64,000 nt of DNA from Caballeronia sp. LZ062 (GTDB taxonomy: Bacteria > Pseudomonadota > Gammaproteobacteria > Burkholderiales > Burkholderiaceae), in assembly GCF_031450785.1 (NCBI RefSeq), contig NZ_JARTWB010000002.1, forward strand, positions 2,356,001-2,420,000. The letters are read 5' to 3'. The notes beneath the pieces are model-generated. The model saw only the letters and a list, made by a program, of their open reading frames with translations, did no database searches and was not told where the DNA came from. Made by a program: the position numbers and the translations under genes. This document shows, one piece after another, positions 1 through 11,979 of the stretch (the first letter of the stretch is position 1; every line of letters starts with the position of its first letter).

Positions 1-137
1 GGGAATGCGCGCGCGCACTGTCGTATGAACTGGGATACAAGGCGGGCGAACGGTGATCGCCGGTCTTTGCGGAACATCGTTGCGAGCGCGGGTGTCATAA
101 CCGGTTCTGCTGTCGCGCACTTTTTTCTCCTCGTTCG

Positions 138-1331
138 ATGCCCCTGTTTTCGTTTCATCGTCCGCCTGCTGCGCCGGGCGAGTCTCCCGCTGCCGCGTCC
201 ACGCCACACGCGTCTCGCCGATGGGGGCGCTGGGTCGCGGCCGCGTTGATCGTCGCGGGTCTGCATTGGGGCGCGATGCGCTGGATCGAACACGCGAGGC
301 AGCCCGCGAATCAGGTTCCGGAGCAGAAGCCGCCCGTGCAAGTGGAATTGCTGACGCCGAAGCCTGTCGCGCCGCCTGCGCCTGCCAAACCGCCCGCGCC
401 TGTCCACGCGGATCGGCCCGCGCCGCCCAAGGCCGTCCGCGCGCCAGCGCCGACTCCGGCCGCGGTCGCGCCGGTGTTGAGCGCGGCCACGCCGCAGCCG
501 GGCGATCCTGTGGCGGCATCAAGCGTGGCGGCTTCCGGCGCGGCTTCCGGGAGCGCGTCCGCGCCGCCCGCCGCCGCAGCTGCGACGCGACCCGCTTCCG
601 GCGACAAATTCAGCGTCCCGCCGACCGGCGACCTGCGCTACGACACGCTCGTCAACGGCGTGATGAACCAGACCGGCACGATCCACTGGACCAACGACGG
701 CCAGCACTACGAGATGGTCGTTTCCATTCCGCTGCCGTTCGTCGGCCCGTATGTGTATTCGAGCAAGGGTCACATCGATGGCTTCGGCATCGCGCCGGAA
801 CAGTACTCGGAGAAACGCGGCCGCCGCGCCGCCGACATCGCCGTGTTCAATCGCGAAACGAAGCAAATCGTCTATACGCGCACGCCGAACAGCCAGCCGC
901 TGGCGGACGGCGCGCAGGACCGCTTCAGCGTCGTCATGCAGTTGACGAGCCTCGTGCGCGGCGCGCCCGACGTCTACAAACCCGGCGTCACGCGTCAGTT
1001 CAGCGTCGCGGATAACGACAGCAGCGAAATCTGGCCGATGGAAACCGTCGGCGATGAAACCGTGCAGACGCGCGAGGGCTTCGTCACCGCGCGGCACTTC
1101 ACGCGCCTGCCGCGCCGCGAAGGCGACCGCCGCAAGCTCGACATCTGGCTGGCTCCGGCGCTCGGCTGGCTGCCTGCCCGCATCCTCCAGACCGAGCCTT
1201 CCGGCATGCAGATCGAAATGCTCTGGGCGGGCAAGCTGCAAGCGCCTTCCGCCCGAACGGACGCGCCGGGCACGACGGATGCGTCAGAGGAAACCGCACC
1301 CGCCGCCGACGACGCCTCCGTCAGGCCGTAG
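138..1331 (+). CDS. DUF3108 domain-containing membrane-anchored protein
   Basis: A 397-residue protein. A short cytoplasmic head is followed by one hydrophobic segment around residues 30-50 (WVAAALIVAGLHWGAM), then a roughly 110-residue Pro/Ala-rich linker, then a globular C-terminal half from about residue 155. The C-terminal half resembles the DUF3108 family, known as periplasmic beta-rich proteins of unknown function in beta-proteobacteria. The ATG at 138 is the first start giving the membrane anchor; no strong Shine-Dalgarno is visible. The last residues are Ala/Asp/Glu-rich and probably disordered. The following hydrolase gene starts 64 bases downstream on the same strand, so the two may be co-transcribed. 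The family call is moderately firm; the function is unknown. Confidence 0.8.
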   Translation: MPLFSFHRPPAAPGESPAAASTPHASRRWGRWVAAALIVAGLHWGAMRWIEHARQPANQVPEQKPPVQVELLTPKPVAPPAPAKPPAPVHADRPAPPKAVRAPAPTPAAVAPVLSAATPQPGDPVAASSVAASGAASGSASAPPAAAAATRPASGDKFSVPPTGDLRYDTLVNGVMNQTGTIHWTNDGQHYEMVVSIPLPFVGPYVYSSKGHIDGFGIAPEQYSEKRGRRAADIAVFNRETKQIVYTRTPNSQPLADGAQDRFSVVMQLTSLVRGAPDVYKPGVTRQFSVADNDSSEIWPMETVGDETVQTREGFVTARHFTRLPRREGDRRKLDIWLAPALGWLPARILQTEPSGMQIEMLWAGKLQAPSARTDAPGTTDASEETAPAADDASVRP

Positions 1332-1395
1332 CGGCGGCGCGTCCCACGGCCTCACGGGACGCACGGAATCTCAAAGCGACCTCCACGGAGCGGAT

Positions 1396-2184
1396 ATGCA
1401 GGTGAACATCAAAGGCATCGAAACCCGATACGTTCTTGACAACGAAGGCGGCGGTCCCTGGCTGACCTTCATTCATCAACTCGGCGGCGACTTGTCCGTG
1501 TGGGACCAGATGGCCGGTTACTTCCGCGACGATTTCACCGTGCTGCGTTACGACATGCGCGGTCACGGCTATTCGGCAGTGTCGCCCAATGCGTTTAGCG
1601 TGGACGATCTCGCCGACGATCTCTCCGAATTGCTAGACAAGCTCGGCGCGCCGACAACGCATATCGTCGGCTTGTCGCTCGGCGGCATGGTCGCGCAGAA
1701 GTTCGCCATCAACCATGCGGACAAAGTGGATTCACTGACGGTCGCGGGCGCACCCGCGTTCATTCGCGAAGAAGCGCGTCCGGCGTTTTTGCAACGCGCG
1801 GCTTCCGTGCGCCAAAACGGCATGGAGAGTATCTTGGAGTCGACGCTGGAACGCTGGTTCACCGAAGGGTTTCGCAAGGCACATCCCGAAGTGCTCGAGC
1901 AGATCGGCGAAACGATTGCGCGCACGCCTGCGGAAGGTTTCGCGATGGCGGCAGAAGCCCTCAGCCGTTTCGACGCGAAGAGCCAACTGGCGTCGATCCG
2001 GAAACGCACGCTCGTGGTGGCCGGCGAACACGACAATGGCACGCCGCATGCTGAATCTAAAGTGATCGCCGACACGGTGCCGGGCGCGCAATTCGAACTT
2101 CTGGATGCGGCACATCTGTCTCCGGTCGAGGCGTCGCAACGCTTTTGCGCATTGCTCGATGCGTTCTTGCGTGGGGCCGCCTGA
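1396..2184 (+). CDS. alpha/beta hydrolase, 3-oxoadipate enol-lactonase-like
   Basis: 262 residues with a complete alpha/beta-hydrolase fold. The nucleophile elbow is GLSLGGM near residue 95, the oxyanion region is FIHQLGGD, the acid is in VVAGEHDNGTP and the catalytic His is in DAAHLSPVE near the C-terminus. Overall layout is that of PcaD-type 3-oxoadipate enol-lactonases, which hydrolyse the enol-lactone in the beta-ketoadipate pathway. No other pca gene lies nearby, so a generic esterase role is equally possible. The open frame extends far upstream, but the upstream part overlaps the DUF3108 gene in another frame. The ATG at 1396 (MQVNIKGIETRY) gives the normal family length. Confidence 0.82.
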   Translation: MQVNIKGIETRYVLDNEGGGPWLTFIHQLGGDLSVWDQMAGYFRDDFTVLRYDMRGHGYSAVSPNAFSVDDLADDLSELLDKLGAPTTHIVGLSLGGMVAQKFAINHADKVDSLTVAGAPAFIREEARPAFLQRAASVRQNGMESILESTLERWFTEGFRKAHPEVLEQIGETIARTPAEGFAMAAEALSRFDAKSQLASIRKRTLVVAGEHDNGTPHAESKVIADTVPGAQFELLDAAHLSPVEASQRFCALLDAFLRGAA

Positions 2185-2307
2185 GTACGTTTCACAGAAA
2201 AAAGCCTCGATAACACGGCATCACGTCGAGGCCACCCCTTGAATTCCCACCCAGTCGCTCCAACTACGATGCAGGTTGCGGGAGCAACAGGAATAAGGAG
2301 TGTCGCC

Positions 2308-2565
2308 ATGCAAATGATCTACAACAGCCCTAACTATTGCGTCGTCGAATTTCCGCCTCAGGCCAATCATCTCGCCATGATGTCGGGCGGGTATGAAATC
2401 GTCGACAAGAACACGCAACGGGAGATCTTCATCGACGGTGAACTTGCCGCGAAGTTTCGCGAGCACGTGCAGAAGCTGATCGAAGAAGAGCCATCGCTCG
2501 AGGATGTCGATGAATTCCTCGGCCAGTTCGATATCTTGATGACCCAGCCCGTGGTGCTGCACTAA
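2308..2565 (+). CDS. DUF3567 family small protein
   Basis: 85 residues beginning MQMIYNSPNYCVVEF, acidic and without a signal peptide or membrane segment. This is the typical sequence of the DUF3567 family, short proteins conserved across Burkholderiales with no known function. The start is set by a good Shine-Dalgarno (AAGGAG, 2295-2300) seven bases before the ATG at 2308. An intrinsic terminator follows at 2673. It appears to be a single-gene unit between the hydrolase and metH. Confidence 0.85.
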   Translation: MQMIYNSPNYCVVEFPPQANHLAMMSGGYEIVDKNTQREIFIDGELAAKFREHVQKLIEEEPSLEDVDEFLGQFDILMTQPVVLH

Positions 2566-2672
2566 AGCTACGTTTCGCGCGGGCGCCCGGAGTCTCGAGC
2601 CCGCGCCGCCACGCTCACCGGCGAATGAGGCGAGCCACGCAAGACGGCAAACGAGCGACACGCCAGAAAAGA

Positions 2673-2705
2673 CCCCGCCAGAACATTGGCGGGGTTCTTT
2701 TTTTG
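2673..2705 (+). terminator. intrinsic terminator after DUF3567 gene
   Basis: CCCCGCCA (2673-2680) pairs with TGGCGGGG (2687-2694) around a six-base loop. It is followed by TTCTTTTTTTT. This is a textbook rho-independent terminator and separates the DUF3567 gene from metH. Confidence 0.9.
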
Positions 2706-2806
2706 CGCGGGCGCATCGCCTCCGCGCCCCATGCGCCGGGAGCGACCGCCCCGCGCTGCGGCTACAATGACGGACTATTTCCTATCCGGTGCAGGGCCTG
2801 TCCGTC

Positions 2807-3874
2807 ATGAACCAGAACGCCAATCCGAGTCTTTCGATCTCCGCGCGAGAATACACGCGCGGCGCCGCGCTTCCCGCGCTGTTGCAGCAGCGCATCCTGA
2901 TCCTCGATGGCGCGATGGGCACCATGATTCAGCGTTACAAGCTGGACGAAGCCGCTTATCGCGGTGATCGCTTCAAGGACTATGGCCGCGATATCAAGGG
3001 CAACAACGAGTTGCTCTCCATCACGCAGCCGCAGATCATCCGCGAGATTCACGACAAATACCTCGCGGCCGGCGCGGACATCATCGAGACGAACACGTTC
3101 GGCGCCACGCGCGTGGCGCAGGCCGACTACGGCATGGAAGACCTCGCCGCCGAGATGAACTTCGCGTCGGCGAAGCTCGCCCGCGAAGCCTGCGATGCGT
3201 TCTCGACGCCGGACAAGCCGCGCTTCGTCGCGGGCGCCATCGGGCCGACGCCGAAGACCGCGAGCATCTCGCCGGACGTGAACGATCCCGGCGCGCGCAA
3301 CGTGAGCTTCGACGAATTGCGCGACGCGTACTACGAGCAAGCGAAGGCGCTGCTCGATGCGGGCTGCGATCTCTTTCTCGTCGAAACCATTTTCGACACG
3401 CTCAATGCAAAAGCTGCGCTCTTCGCGCTCGACGAGTTGTTCGAAAACACGGGCGAACGCCTGCCGATCATGATCTCCGGCACGGTCACGGACGCATCGG
3501 GGCGCATTCTGTCGGGTCAGACCGTCGAGGCGTTCTGGAACTCGCTGCGTCACGCGAAGCCGCTGACGTTCGGGCTGAACTGCGCACTCGGCGCGGCGCT
3601 CATGCGCCCGTATATCGCCGAGCTGGCGAAGCTCTGCGATACCTATGTGTCGTGCTATCCGAACGCCGGCTTGCCGAATCCGATGAGCGACACGGGCTTC
3701 GACGAAACGCCCGACGTGACATCGGGACTGCTCAAGGAGTTTGCGCAAGCGGGCCTCGTCAATCTGGCGGGCGGATGCTGCGGGACGACGCCCGAGCACA
3801 TCGCGGAAATCGCGAAGGCGCTCGCGCAAGTGAAACCGCGCGCCTTCCCCTCGCAATATCGCGACGCCGCCTAA
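2807..3874 (+). CDS. metH: methionine synthase, homocysteine-binding subunit (MetH N-terminal part)
   Basis: 355 residues forming the homocysteine S-methyltransferase barrel of cobalamin-dependent methionine synthase. It binds and activates homocysteine through zinc. The family start [12 protein letters not shown] is present, as are the zinc-ligand cysteines in GLNCALGA and GGCCGTTP. The ATG at 2807 begins [10 protein letters not shown]; an in-frame GTG at 2789 is an alternative start. A TACAAT hexamer at 2763-2768 may be the -10 of its promoter. The remaining MetH domains are encoded by a separate gene 46 bases downstream. The two products (355 + 905) add up to about the length of one-piece E. 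coli MetH (1227 residues). The break lies between domains with clean stop and start, so this is a natural split, not a frameshift. Confidence 0.93.
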   Translation: MNQNANPSLSISAREYTRGAALPALLQQRILILDGAMGTMIQRYKLDEAAYRGDRFKDYGRDIKGNNELLSITQPQIIREIHDKYLAAGADIIETNTFGATRVAQADYGMEDLAAEMNFASAKLAREACDAFSTPDKPRFVAGAIGPTPKTASISPDVNDPGARNVSFDELRDAYYEQAKALLDAGCDLFLVETIFDTLNAKAALFALDELFENTGERLPIMISGTVTDASGRILSGQTVEAFWNSLRHAKPLTFGLNCALGAALMRPYIAELAKLCDTYVSCYPNAGLPNPMSDTGFDETPDVTSGLLKEFAQAGLVNLAGGCCGTTPEHIAEIAKALAQVKPRAFPSQYRDAA

Positions 3875-3920
3875 GCACTGCCCGAATCGACCAAGAGAAA
3901 CACAAGAGAAGCGAACGACC

Positions 3921-6638
<2,718 letters not shown>

Positions 6639-6685
6639 ATGCGCAGCGCTCACGTTGCGGTCTACGTACGCTGCATGTGATACGC

Positions 6686-6720
6686 AAAAAAAGCGCCGTG
6701 CGATGGGCGCGAAATTTTTT
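6686..6720. terminator. probable terminator after metH
   Basis: GCGCC (6693-6697) pairs with GGCGC (6706-6710). A run of A lies before the stem and TTTTTT follows a few bases after it. The core stem is short, and the flanking A/T tracts could extend it. It lies between metH and the small exported protein gene. Confidence 0.6.
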
Positions 6721-6794
6721 ATTTCCGTAGACTTGTCGCTGCGATAAGCCGCCATGACGGCGGCCACGCACTCGTTAGCCACGGAGAAAGTCGC

Positions 6795-6983
6795 ATGAAG
6801 AAGATGACGTCCGCCGTAACCATCGCGATCGCCGCGGCAGTGCTCGCAGCGTCGAGTTCGGCTGCGTTCGCGCAGGCCAGCACCACGCAGGCATCGTCGT
6901 ACTCGCCGCCGCAGGCCGAACACAAGAAGAAGCCGAAGACGCCGAAGAAGCCGAAGAGTCCGGGCAACGGTCAGTCGCAGTAA
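6795..6983 (+). CDS. small exported Lys/Pro-rich protein
   Basis: 62 residues. An N-terminal signal peptide (KK, then an Ala-rich hydrophobic stretch) has a likely cleavage after AAFA near residue 25. The mature peptide is only about 36 residues: a Ser/Thr/Gln stretch and then a run of Lys-Pro repeats (KKKPKTPKKPKSPG). A Shine-Dalgarno GGAGA lies about 10 bases before the ATG, and an intrinsic terminator follows, so this is a real single-gene unit despite its size. Similar tiny basic exported proteins occur in Burkholderia; no function is known to me. The highly basic mature part could bind nucleic acid or cell-wall polymers, which is speculation. Confidence 0.7.
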   Translation: MKKMTSAVTIAIAAAVLAASSSAAFAQASTTQASSYSPPQAEHKKKPKTPKKPKSPGNGQSQ

Positions 6984-7015
6984 GCGGCGCGACCCGAGTG
7001 AGCCAGCAGGAAGAC

Positions 7016-7046
7016 AACCCCGCATCGTCGCCGGTGCGGGGTTTTT
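7016..7046 (+). terminator. intrinsic terminator after small exported protein
   Basis: AACCCCGCA (7016-7024) pairs with TGCGGGGTT (7035-7043), ten-base loop, followed by TTTTT. Strong rho-independent terminator. Confidence 0.9.
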
Positions 7047-7077
7047 CGTTTGAGCCGCGGGGTGCTCATACGCCCAA

Positions 7078-7404
7078 TCACACGCCCCAGAGAATGTCCT
7101 TGTTCTCTTTCTGCGCGAGACGCAGCATGTCGAGGAACGGATACGCCCGTTGCGCGAGCCCAATGGGGATCTCGTGCGGATCGTGGCCGTCTTCGCCTTC
7201 GTGGAAATGGCCGTCGTGCTCGGCGCGCTCTTTCTTGTCGCTGACGACCGCCGCCTCGAGCTTTTCGATGGCGGCCGGCAATTCGTCATGCGTGATGACG
7301 CCGCGTTCGGTTAACTGCTTGCCGATGATCTGAAGCAGATACTCGGCGAGGTTGTCGAGCATCATGACATCCGGTGCAGCCATGGTCTTGAATGTGATCA
7401 GCAT
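7078..7404 (-). CDS. DUF1840 domain-containing protein
   Basis: 108 residues beginning MLITFKTMAAPDVMML, the characteristic start of the DUF1840 family of beta-proteobacteria. A His/Asp/Glu-rich stretch around residues 63-77 (HDGHFHEGEDGHDPHEIP) could bind a metal. The ATG at 7404 has a good Shine-Dalgarno (AAGGAC in the minus-strand leader). The open frame continues upstream, but the upstream part has no family-like sequence. It is divergent from argS. Function unknown; cytoplasmic by sequence. Confidence 0.85.
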   Translation of the reverse strand: MLITFKTMAAPDVMMLDNLAEYLLQIIGKQLTERGVITHDELPAAIEKLEAAVVSDKKERAEHDGHFHEGEDGHDPHEIPIGLAQRAYPFLDMLRLAQKENKDILWGV

Positions 7405-7500
7405 GGGAGAGTCCTTTTCCTTTTGTTGGATGACAGCCGGGGCGAATGCGAGACGCGCCGACAAGCCGATCTTTGCAGAACAACCACCCTGAATAGACAG

Positions 7501-7517
7501 TTTAGCACCTGCTAAAA
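7501..7517. promoter_or_regulatory. palindrome with back-to-back extended -10-like elements
   Basis: TTTAGCA-CC-TGCTAAA (7501-7516) is a perfect 16-base palindrome between the divergent DUF1840 gene and argS. On the plus strand it ends in TGCTAAAAT, an extended -10 (TGn-TAAAAT, hexamer 7512-7517). On the minus strand it gives TGCTAAACT. It could serve as a divergent promoter core or an operator. No good -35 was found at the proper distance on either side. Confidence 0.45.
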
Positions 7518-7649
7518 TCCCGGTTTCAGCCATGACCGGCCTAAGGCGGGTCGCGGCAAACGGCTCATCGGCCACGTCAAAATCGGCGCCCGCGTCGCCC
7601 GCACCTGTCGCGCATTACTCCGCACTCGCTCCACTGGATCACATTCAGC

Positions 7650-9434
7650 ATGCTGCCTGCACACAAAGAAACCCTGGAAACGCTCCTCTCCGACGCGGTC
7701 AAAGAGGTCGCGCAAGCCACGCAAGGCGCAACGGAAGCCGCTTTCGTCGCGCCCGCGATCGTGCTCGAACGGCCGAAGGTCGCGGCGCACGGCGACGTGG
7801 CGTCGAACGTCGCAATGCAGCTCGCCAAGCCGCTGCGCGCGAACCCGCGTCAGCTCGCGCAGCAGATCGTCGATGCGGTGCTCGGTCATCCGTCGGCGAA
7901 GGGGCTGGTCGAGAGCGCGGAAGTCGCCGGTCCCGGCTTTATCAACTTGCGTCTCGCGGCGAAGGCAAAGCAAGACGTGATCCCGGCGGTGCTCGGTGAA
8001 GGCGCGGCGTACGGCCGTTCGGCGCGCGATGCAGGCAAGCGCGTGCTGGTCGAATTCGTGTCGGCGAACCCGACCGGTCCGCTGCACGTCGGCCACGGCC
8101 GGCAAGCCGCGCTCGGCGACGCGCTTTCGAATCTGCTCGCGACGCAAGGCTACGCGGTGCATCGCGAGTTCTACTACAACGACGCCGGCGTGCAGATCGG
8201 CAATCTCGCCATCTCGACGCAGGCGCGCGCGCGCGGCTTCAAGCCGGGCGACGCCGAGTGGCCGGAGGCCGCGTACAACGGCGAGTACATCGCCGACATC
8301 GCGCGCGACTACATGGCGGGCGCAACGGTGGCGGCCAAGGATGGCGAGCCGGTCAAGGGCAAAGGCGACGTCGACGACCTCGAAGCCATCCGTCATTTCG
8401 CGGTGGCGTATCTGCGGCATGAACAGGACATGGACCTGACCGCGTTCGGCGTGAAGTTCGACCAGTTCTATCTGGAGTCGTCGCTGTACAAGGAAGGGCG
8501 CGTCGAAGAGACGGTGAAGGCGCTGGTCGACGCCGGCAAGACCTACGAGCAGGACGGCGCGCTGTGGCTGCGCACCACCGACGACGGCGACGACAAAGAC
8601 CGCGTGATGAAGAAGTCCGACGGCACGTACACGTACTTCGTGCCGGACGTCGCCTATCACGTGACGAAGTGGCAGCGCGGCTTCACCAAGGTCATCAACG
8701 TGCAGGGCTCGGACCATCACGGCACCATCGCGCGCGTGCGAGCCGGGCTGCAAGGGCTCGGCATCGGCATTCCGAAGGGCTATCCCGACTACGTGCTGCA
8801 CAAGATGGTCACGGTCATGCGCGACGGCCAGGAAGTGAAAATCTCCAAGCGCGCGGGAAGTTACGTGACGGTGCGCGATCTGATCGAGTGGTCGGGCGGC
8901 ATGACGCCGGGCAGCGAAGCCGCGCCCGATCAGCTCGACGAAGCGATGATCCGCCGCGGCCGCGACGCCGTGCGCTTCTTCCTGATCTCGCGCAAGGCAG
9001 ACACCGAATTCGTGTTCGATATCGACCTCGCGCTCAAGCAGAACGACGAGAACCCGGTGTATTACGTGCAGTACGCTCACGCGCGCATCTGCACGATTCT
9101 CAACGACTGGAAGGAACGCTACGGCGGCGACCTCGCGCTGGCGGCGAAGGCGGATCTCGAACCGCTGTCGAGTCCGCGCGCGATGGCGCTGCTCAACAAG
9201 CTCGCCGAGTTCCCCGACATGCTCGCGCACGCCGCCGACGAACTCGCGCCGCACGCGGTCGCGTTTTATCTGCGCGACCTCGCTGGCGAATTTCACTCGT
9301 TCTACAATGCGGAGCGCGTGCTGGTGGACGACGAGAAAGAGCGCACGGCGCGCATCGCGCTGCTGGCCGCGACGCGTCAAGTGCTCGAAAACGGGCTCGC
9401 GACCATCGGTGTGTCGGCGCCGCAGAAGATGTGA
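7650..9434 (+). CDS. argS: arginyl-tRNA synthetase
   Basis: 594 residues, class I aminoacyl-tRNA synthetase that charges tRNA-Arg. The N-terminal additional domain (about residues 1-120) is followed by the signature [13 protein letters not shown], whose HVGH (146-149) is the HIGH motif. KISKRAG is the KMSKS-like motif. The C-terminal anticodon-binding domain contains [10 protein letters not shown]. Length matches the proteobacterial enzyme. The ATG at 7650 ([10 protein letters not shown]) fits family N-termini. The next gene, for a SPOR protein, starts 153 bases downstream with its own possible -10. Confidence 0.97.
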   Translation: MLPAHKETLETLLSDAVKEVAQATQGATEAAFVAPAIVLERPKVAAHGDVASNVAMQLAKPLRANPRQLAQQIVDAVLGHPSAKGLVESAEVAGPGFINLRLAAKAKQDVIPAVLGEGAAYGRSARDAGKRVLVEFVSANPTGPLHVGHGRQAALGDALSNLLATQGYAVHREFYYNDAGVQIGNLAISTQARARGFKPGDAEWPEAAYNGEYIADIARDYMAGATVAAKDGEPVKGKGDVDDLEAIRHFAVAYLRHEQDMDLTAFGVKFDQFYLESSLYKEGRVEETVKALVDAGKTYEQDGALWLRTTDDGDDKDRVMKKSDGTYTYFVPDVAYHVTKWQRGFTKVINVQGSDHHGTIARVRAGLQGLGIGIPKGYPDYVLHKMVTVMRDGQEVKISKRAGSYVTVRDLIEWSGGMTPGSEAAPDQLDEAMIRRGRDAVRFFLISRKADTEFVFDIDLALKQNDENPVYYVQYAHARICTILNDWKERYGGDLALAAKADLEPLSSPRAMALLNKLAEFPDMLAHAADELAPHAVAFYLRDLAGEFHSFYNAERVLVDDEKERTARIALLAATRQVLENGLATIGVSAPQKM

Positions 9435-9587
9435 ACAAAGCGCTGCGTCGTGTGTGTTCCGTCGTGCGCGCGCCTGTAACTTTGTGAACCTTTCGGCGTG
9501 CGCGGACGGCAGCCTGGCGCGGGCTTGCATCACGCGGCGGCTATAATCGTCGGCCAACTCGAAGACTTTTTGCAGGTGATTCATACG

Positions 9588-10355
9588 ATGGCAAAACCAA
9601 GCCGCACGTCGAAGCAATCGCAGTCGAAGCAAACGGGGGGAACCTTTCTCGGCATCGTGCTCGGTCTGATCGTCGGACTCGCGATCGCCGTGATCGTCGC
9701 GCTGTACATCACGCGTGCGCCCACGCCATTCGTCGCGAAGGTCGCGCCGCCAGCGGAGTCGTCTTCCGCGCCCGCCGCGCAGCCGTACGACCCGAATCGC
9801 CCGCTGCAAGGCAAGTCGCCGGGGCAAGCCGTGCCGCAAGCCGCGCAGCCCACGCCGCCGAATACCGCGCCCGGCCAGAGCACGAATCAGACGCAATCGT
9901 CGGGCGTGCTGGACGAACCGCAAATCGTCGAAGTTCCGCCGAGCGGCGGCACGGCGTCCGCGCCGCGCACCGCGAGTCCGACTATCGCGAAAAAGCCTGA
10001 AGCCGCGCCTGGCACGGCCGGTTCGACGAGTTCGACCACCGCCGCCACGCCGCCCAAGAACGGTTCCGCGCCGCCCGCCACCGCCAAGACCACGCCGCCC
10101 GCACCCGGCGACGTGAACACCGGCTATTTCCTGCAAGTGGGCGCCTATAAGACGCAAGCCGATGCCGAACAGCAGCGCGCGCGTCTGGGCTTCCAAGGGT
10201 TCGAATCGAAGGTGACGCAGCGCGACGCGGGCGGTGTGACGTACTATCGCGTGCGTATCGGTCCGTTCGCCAAGTTCGAGGACATGAATACGGCGCGGCA
10301 GCGTCTGTCCGACGCAGGCGTCGATACGGCGGTCATTCGTTTCTCGAAGCAATAA
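9588..10355 (+). CDS. SPOR domain-containing (FtsN-like) membrane protein
   Basis: 255 residues. The architecture is a basic cytoplasmic tail, one transmembrane helix at about residues 20-43 (GIVLGLIVGLAIAVIVALYI), a long Pro/Ala/Thr-rich periplasmic linker, and a C-terminal SPOR domain (about 178-255, starting GYFLQVGAYKTQADAE). SPOR domains bind denuded septal peptidoglycan, and this layout matches FtsN-like cell-division proteins. The ATG at 9588 is preferred because it places a short positive tail before the helix. A TATAAT hexamer at 9542-9547 may be its -10. The argS-SPOR-dsbA order is familiar in Burkholderia. Whether this is the true functional FtsN is not settled by sequence. Confidence 0.88.
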   Translation: MAKPSRTSKQSQSKQTGGTFLGIVLGLIVGLAIAVIVALYITRAPTPFVAKVAPPAESSSAPAAQPYDPNRPLQGKSPGQAVPQAAQPTPPNTAPGQSTNQTQSSGVLDEPQIVEVPPSGGTASAPRTASPTIAKKPEAAPGTAGSTSSTTAATPPKNGSAPPATAKTTPPAPGDVNTGYFLQVGAYKTQADAEQQRARLGFQGFESKVTQRDAGGVTYYRVRIGPFAKFEDMNTARQRLSDAGVDTAVIRFSKQ

Positions 10356-10485
10356 AGCGTGCAGGACGGCGCCCGCGTGCTCGCGGCGCGCCTTAAGTCT
10401 TGCTTAAGCGTCGTGTGTCCCACTTGAGGGCCGCCGCGCGTCCGCCACGCCAGCCTTCACGTTGCTCCTTCGCACTACTTTGATC

Positions 10486-11133
10486 ATGAAAAAACTCTTT
10501 AGCGCCTTCGCCCTTTCCTTCGGCATCGCCGCCGCGTCGTTCAGCGTCGCAGGCACGGCAACAGCCGCGCCCGCCGCAGGCAAGGACTACACGGTCATGC
10601 AGGCGCCGCAGCCCATCGGCGCGCCGGCGGGCAAGGTCGAAGTCATCGAGTTCTTCTGGTACGGCTGCCCGCACTGCAACGAATTCGAGCCGTATATCGA
10701 GGCGTGGGAAAAGAAACAAGGGCCGGACGTCGTGTTCAAGCGCGTGCCCGTGGCGTTCCGCGACGACTTCATCCCGCATTCGAAGATGTACCACGCGCTC
10801 GTTGCGCTCGGCGTCGCGGAAAAGGTCACGCCCGCCGTGTTCAACGAAATCCACGTGAAGAAGAACTATCTGCTGACGCCGCAAGCGCAGGCCGACTTCC
10901 TCGCGACGCAGGGCATCGACAAGAAGAAGTACATGGACGCATACAACTCGTTCTCGACCCAGAGCGACGTCCAGCGCGACGCCAAGCTGCTGCAGGACTA
11001 CAAGATCGAAGGCGTGCCGACCGTCGTCGTGCAGGGCAAGTACGTGACCGGCCCCGCGCAGACCAACAGCTTGCCGGGCACGACACAAGTGATGGACTTT
11101 CTCGTCCAGCAAGTGCGCGACAAAAAGATGTAA
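10486..11133 (+). CDS. dsbA: periplasmic thiol:disulfide oxidoreductase DsbA
   Basis: 215 residues with a cleavable signal peptide ending near residue 28 (ATAAPA). The thioredoxin-type active site is FFWYGCPHCNEF with redox cysteines C61 and C64 in the CPHC arrangement typical of DsbA. The cis-proline loop EGVPTVVVQ lies in the C-terminal part and the DsbA alpha-helical insertion lies between. It introduces disulfides into exported proteins and is recycled by DsbB, not seen here. The ATG at 10486 (MKKLFSAF) is the start that gives a normal signal peptide; an in-frame upstream ATG-like extension is less likely. The SDR gene follows after 15 bases, probably co-transcribed. Confidence 0.95.
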   Translation: MKKLFSAFALSFGIAAASFSVAGTATAAPAAGKDYTVMQAPQPIGAPAGKVEVIEFFWYGCPHCNEFEPYIEAWEKKQGPDVVFKRVPVAFRDDFIPHSKMYHALVALGVAEKVTPAVFNEIHVKKNYLLTPQAQADFLATQGIDKKKYMDAYNSFSTQSDVQRDAKLLQDYKIEGVPTVVVQGKYVTGPAQTNSLPGTTQVMDFLVQQVRDKKM

Positions 11134-11148
11134 TCGCCTGACGCCGGT

Positions 11149-11922
11149 ATGAACGCAGTTCCGTTGAAGGTCTTCATTACCGGCGCGTCGAGTGGAATCG
11201 GCCTTGCATTGGCCGAAGAATACGTGAATCGCGGGGCCGTGCTCGGCCTCGTCGCCCGACGCGCCGAGTCTCTCGCGGCATTCGCCGCACGCCATCCCGA
11301 GGCGTTCATTTCCATCTATCCCGCCGATGTGCGCGACCCCGACGCGCTCGCCGACGCCGCGCGCCGGTTCATCGCGGAGCACGGCGCGGCCGACATCGTG
11401 ATCGCCAACGCGGGCATCAGTCAGGGCGCGCTCACGGGCCACGGCGAACTGGATACGTTCCGCGCCGTGATGGAGGTGAACTACTTCGGCATGGTCGCGA
11501 CGTTCGAGCCGTTCATCGCGTCGATGACGGCCGCGCGGCGCGGCACGCTGGTCGGCATTGCGAGCGTCGCGGGCGTGCGCGGGCTGCCGGGCTCGGGCGC
11601 GTACAGCGCGTCGAAATCGGCAGCGGCGAAGTTTCTCGAAGCGCTGCGCGTGGAGATGCGGCCGCAGGGCGTCGCGGTCGTGACCATCGCGCCGGGCTAC
11701 GTGCGCTCGGAAATGACCGCGCACAATCCGTATCGCATGCCCTTTCTCATGGATGCGGACCGCTTTGCCGCGAAAACCGCCGACGCCATCGCGCGCAAAG
11801 TGCGCTACGCGACGTTTCCGTGGCAAATGCGCGTCGTCGGCATGCTGCTCCATGTGTTGCCGCGATGGCTCTACGATCCGCTATTCGAGCGCGCGCCGCG
11901 CAAGCCTCGCCCGACGCAGTGA
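11149..11922 (+). CDS. short-chain dehydrogenase/reductase
   Basis: 257 residues. A classical SDR with the NAD(P)-binding glycine motif TGASSGIG (residues 11-18), the structural IANAGIS motif and the catalytic YSASK with upstream Ser in IASVAG. The C-terminal part is slightly hydrophobic (MRVVGMLLHVLPRWLYDPLF), which suggests membrane association. The substrate is unknown. It starts 15 bases after dsbA and ends just before a strong terminator, so it is probably the last gene of a dsbA-SDR unit. Confidence 0.88.
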   Translation: MNAVPLKVFITGASSGIGLALAEEYVNRGAVLGLVARRAESLAAFAARHPEAFISIYPADVRDPDALADAARRFIAEHGAADIVIANAGISQGALTGHGELDTFRAVMEVNYFGMVATFEPFIASMTAARRGTLVGIASVAGVRGLPGSGAYSASKSAAAKFLEALRVEMRPQGVAVVTIAPGYVRSEMTAHNPYRMPFLMDADRFAAKTADAIARKVRYATFPWQMRVVGMLLHVLPRWLYDPLFERAPRKPRPTQ

Positions 11923-11927
11923 CACGC

Positions 11928-11960
11928 AAAAAAAAATCCGGCCGAGGCCGGATTTTTTTT
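11928..11960. terminator. bidirectional intrinsic terminator
   Basis: ATCCGGCC (11936-11943) pairs with GGCCGGAT (11946-11953). The stem has a run of nine A on the left and eight T on the right, so it can terminate both the SDR gene (plus) and the convergent DUF3443 gene (minus). Confidence 0.92.
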
Positions 11961-11979
11961 CTCATCCATGCTGCGTGCG

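Noticed and set aside
7512..10352. A 946-residue open frame on the minus strand
   Set aside because: It lies opposite argS and the SPOR gene, is made of Arg/His/Ala-rich filler without family motifs, and is explained by high GC depleting stop codons.
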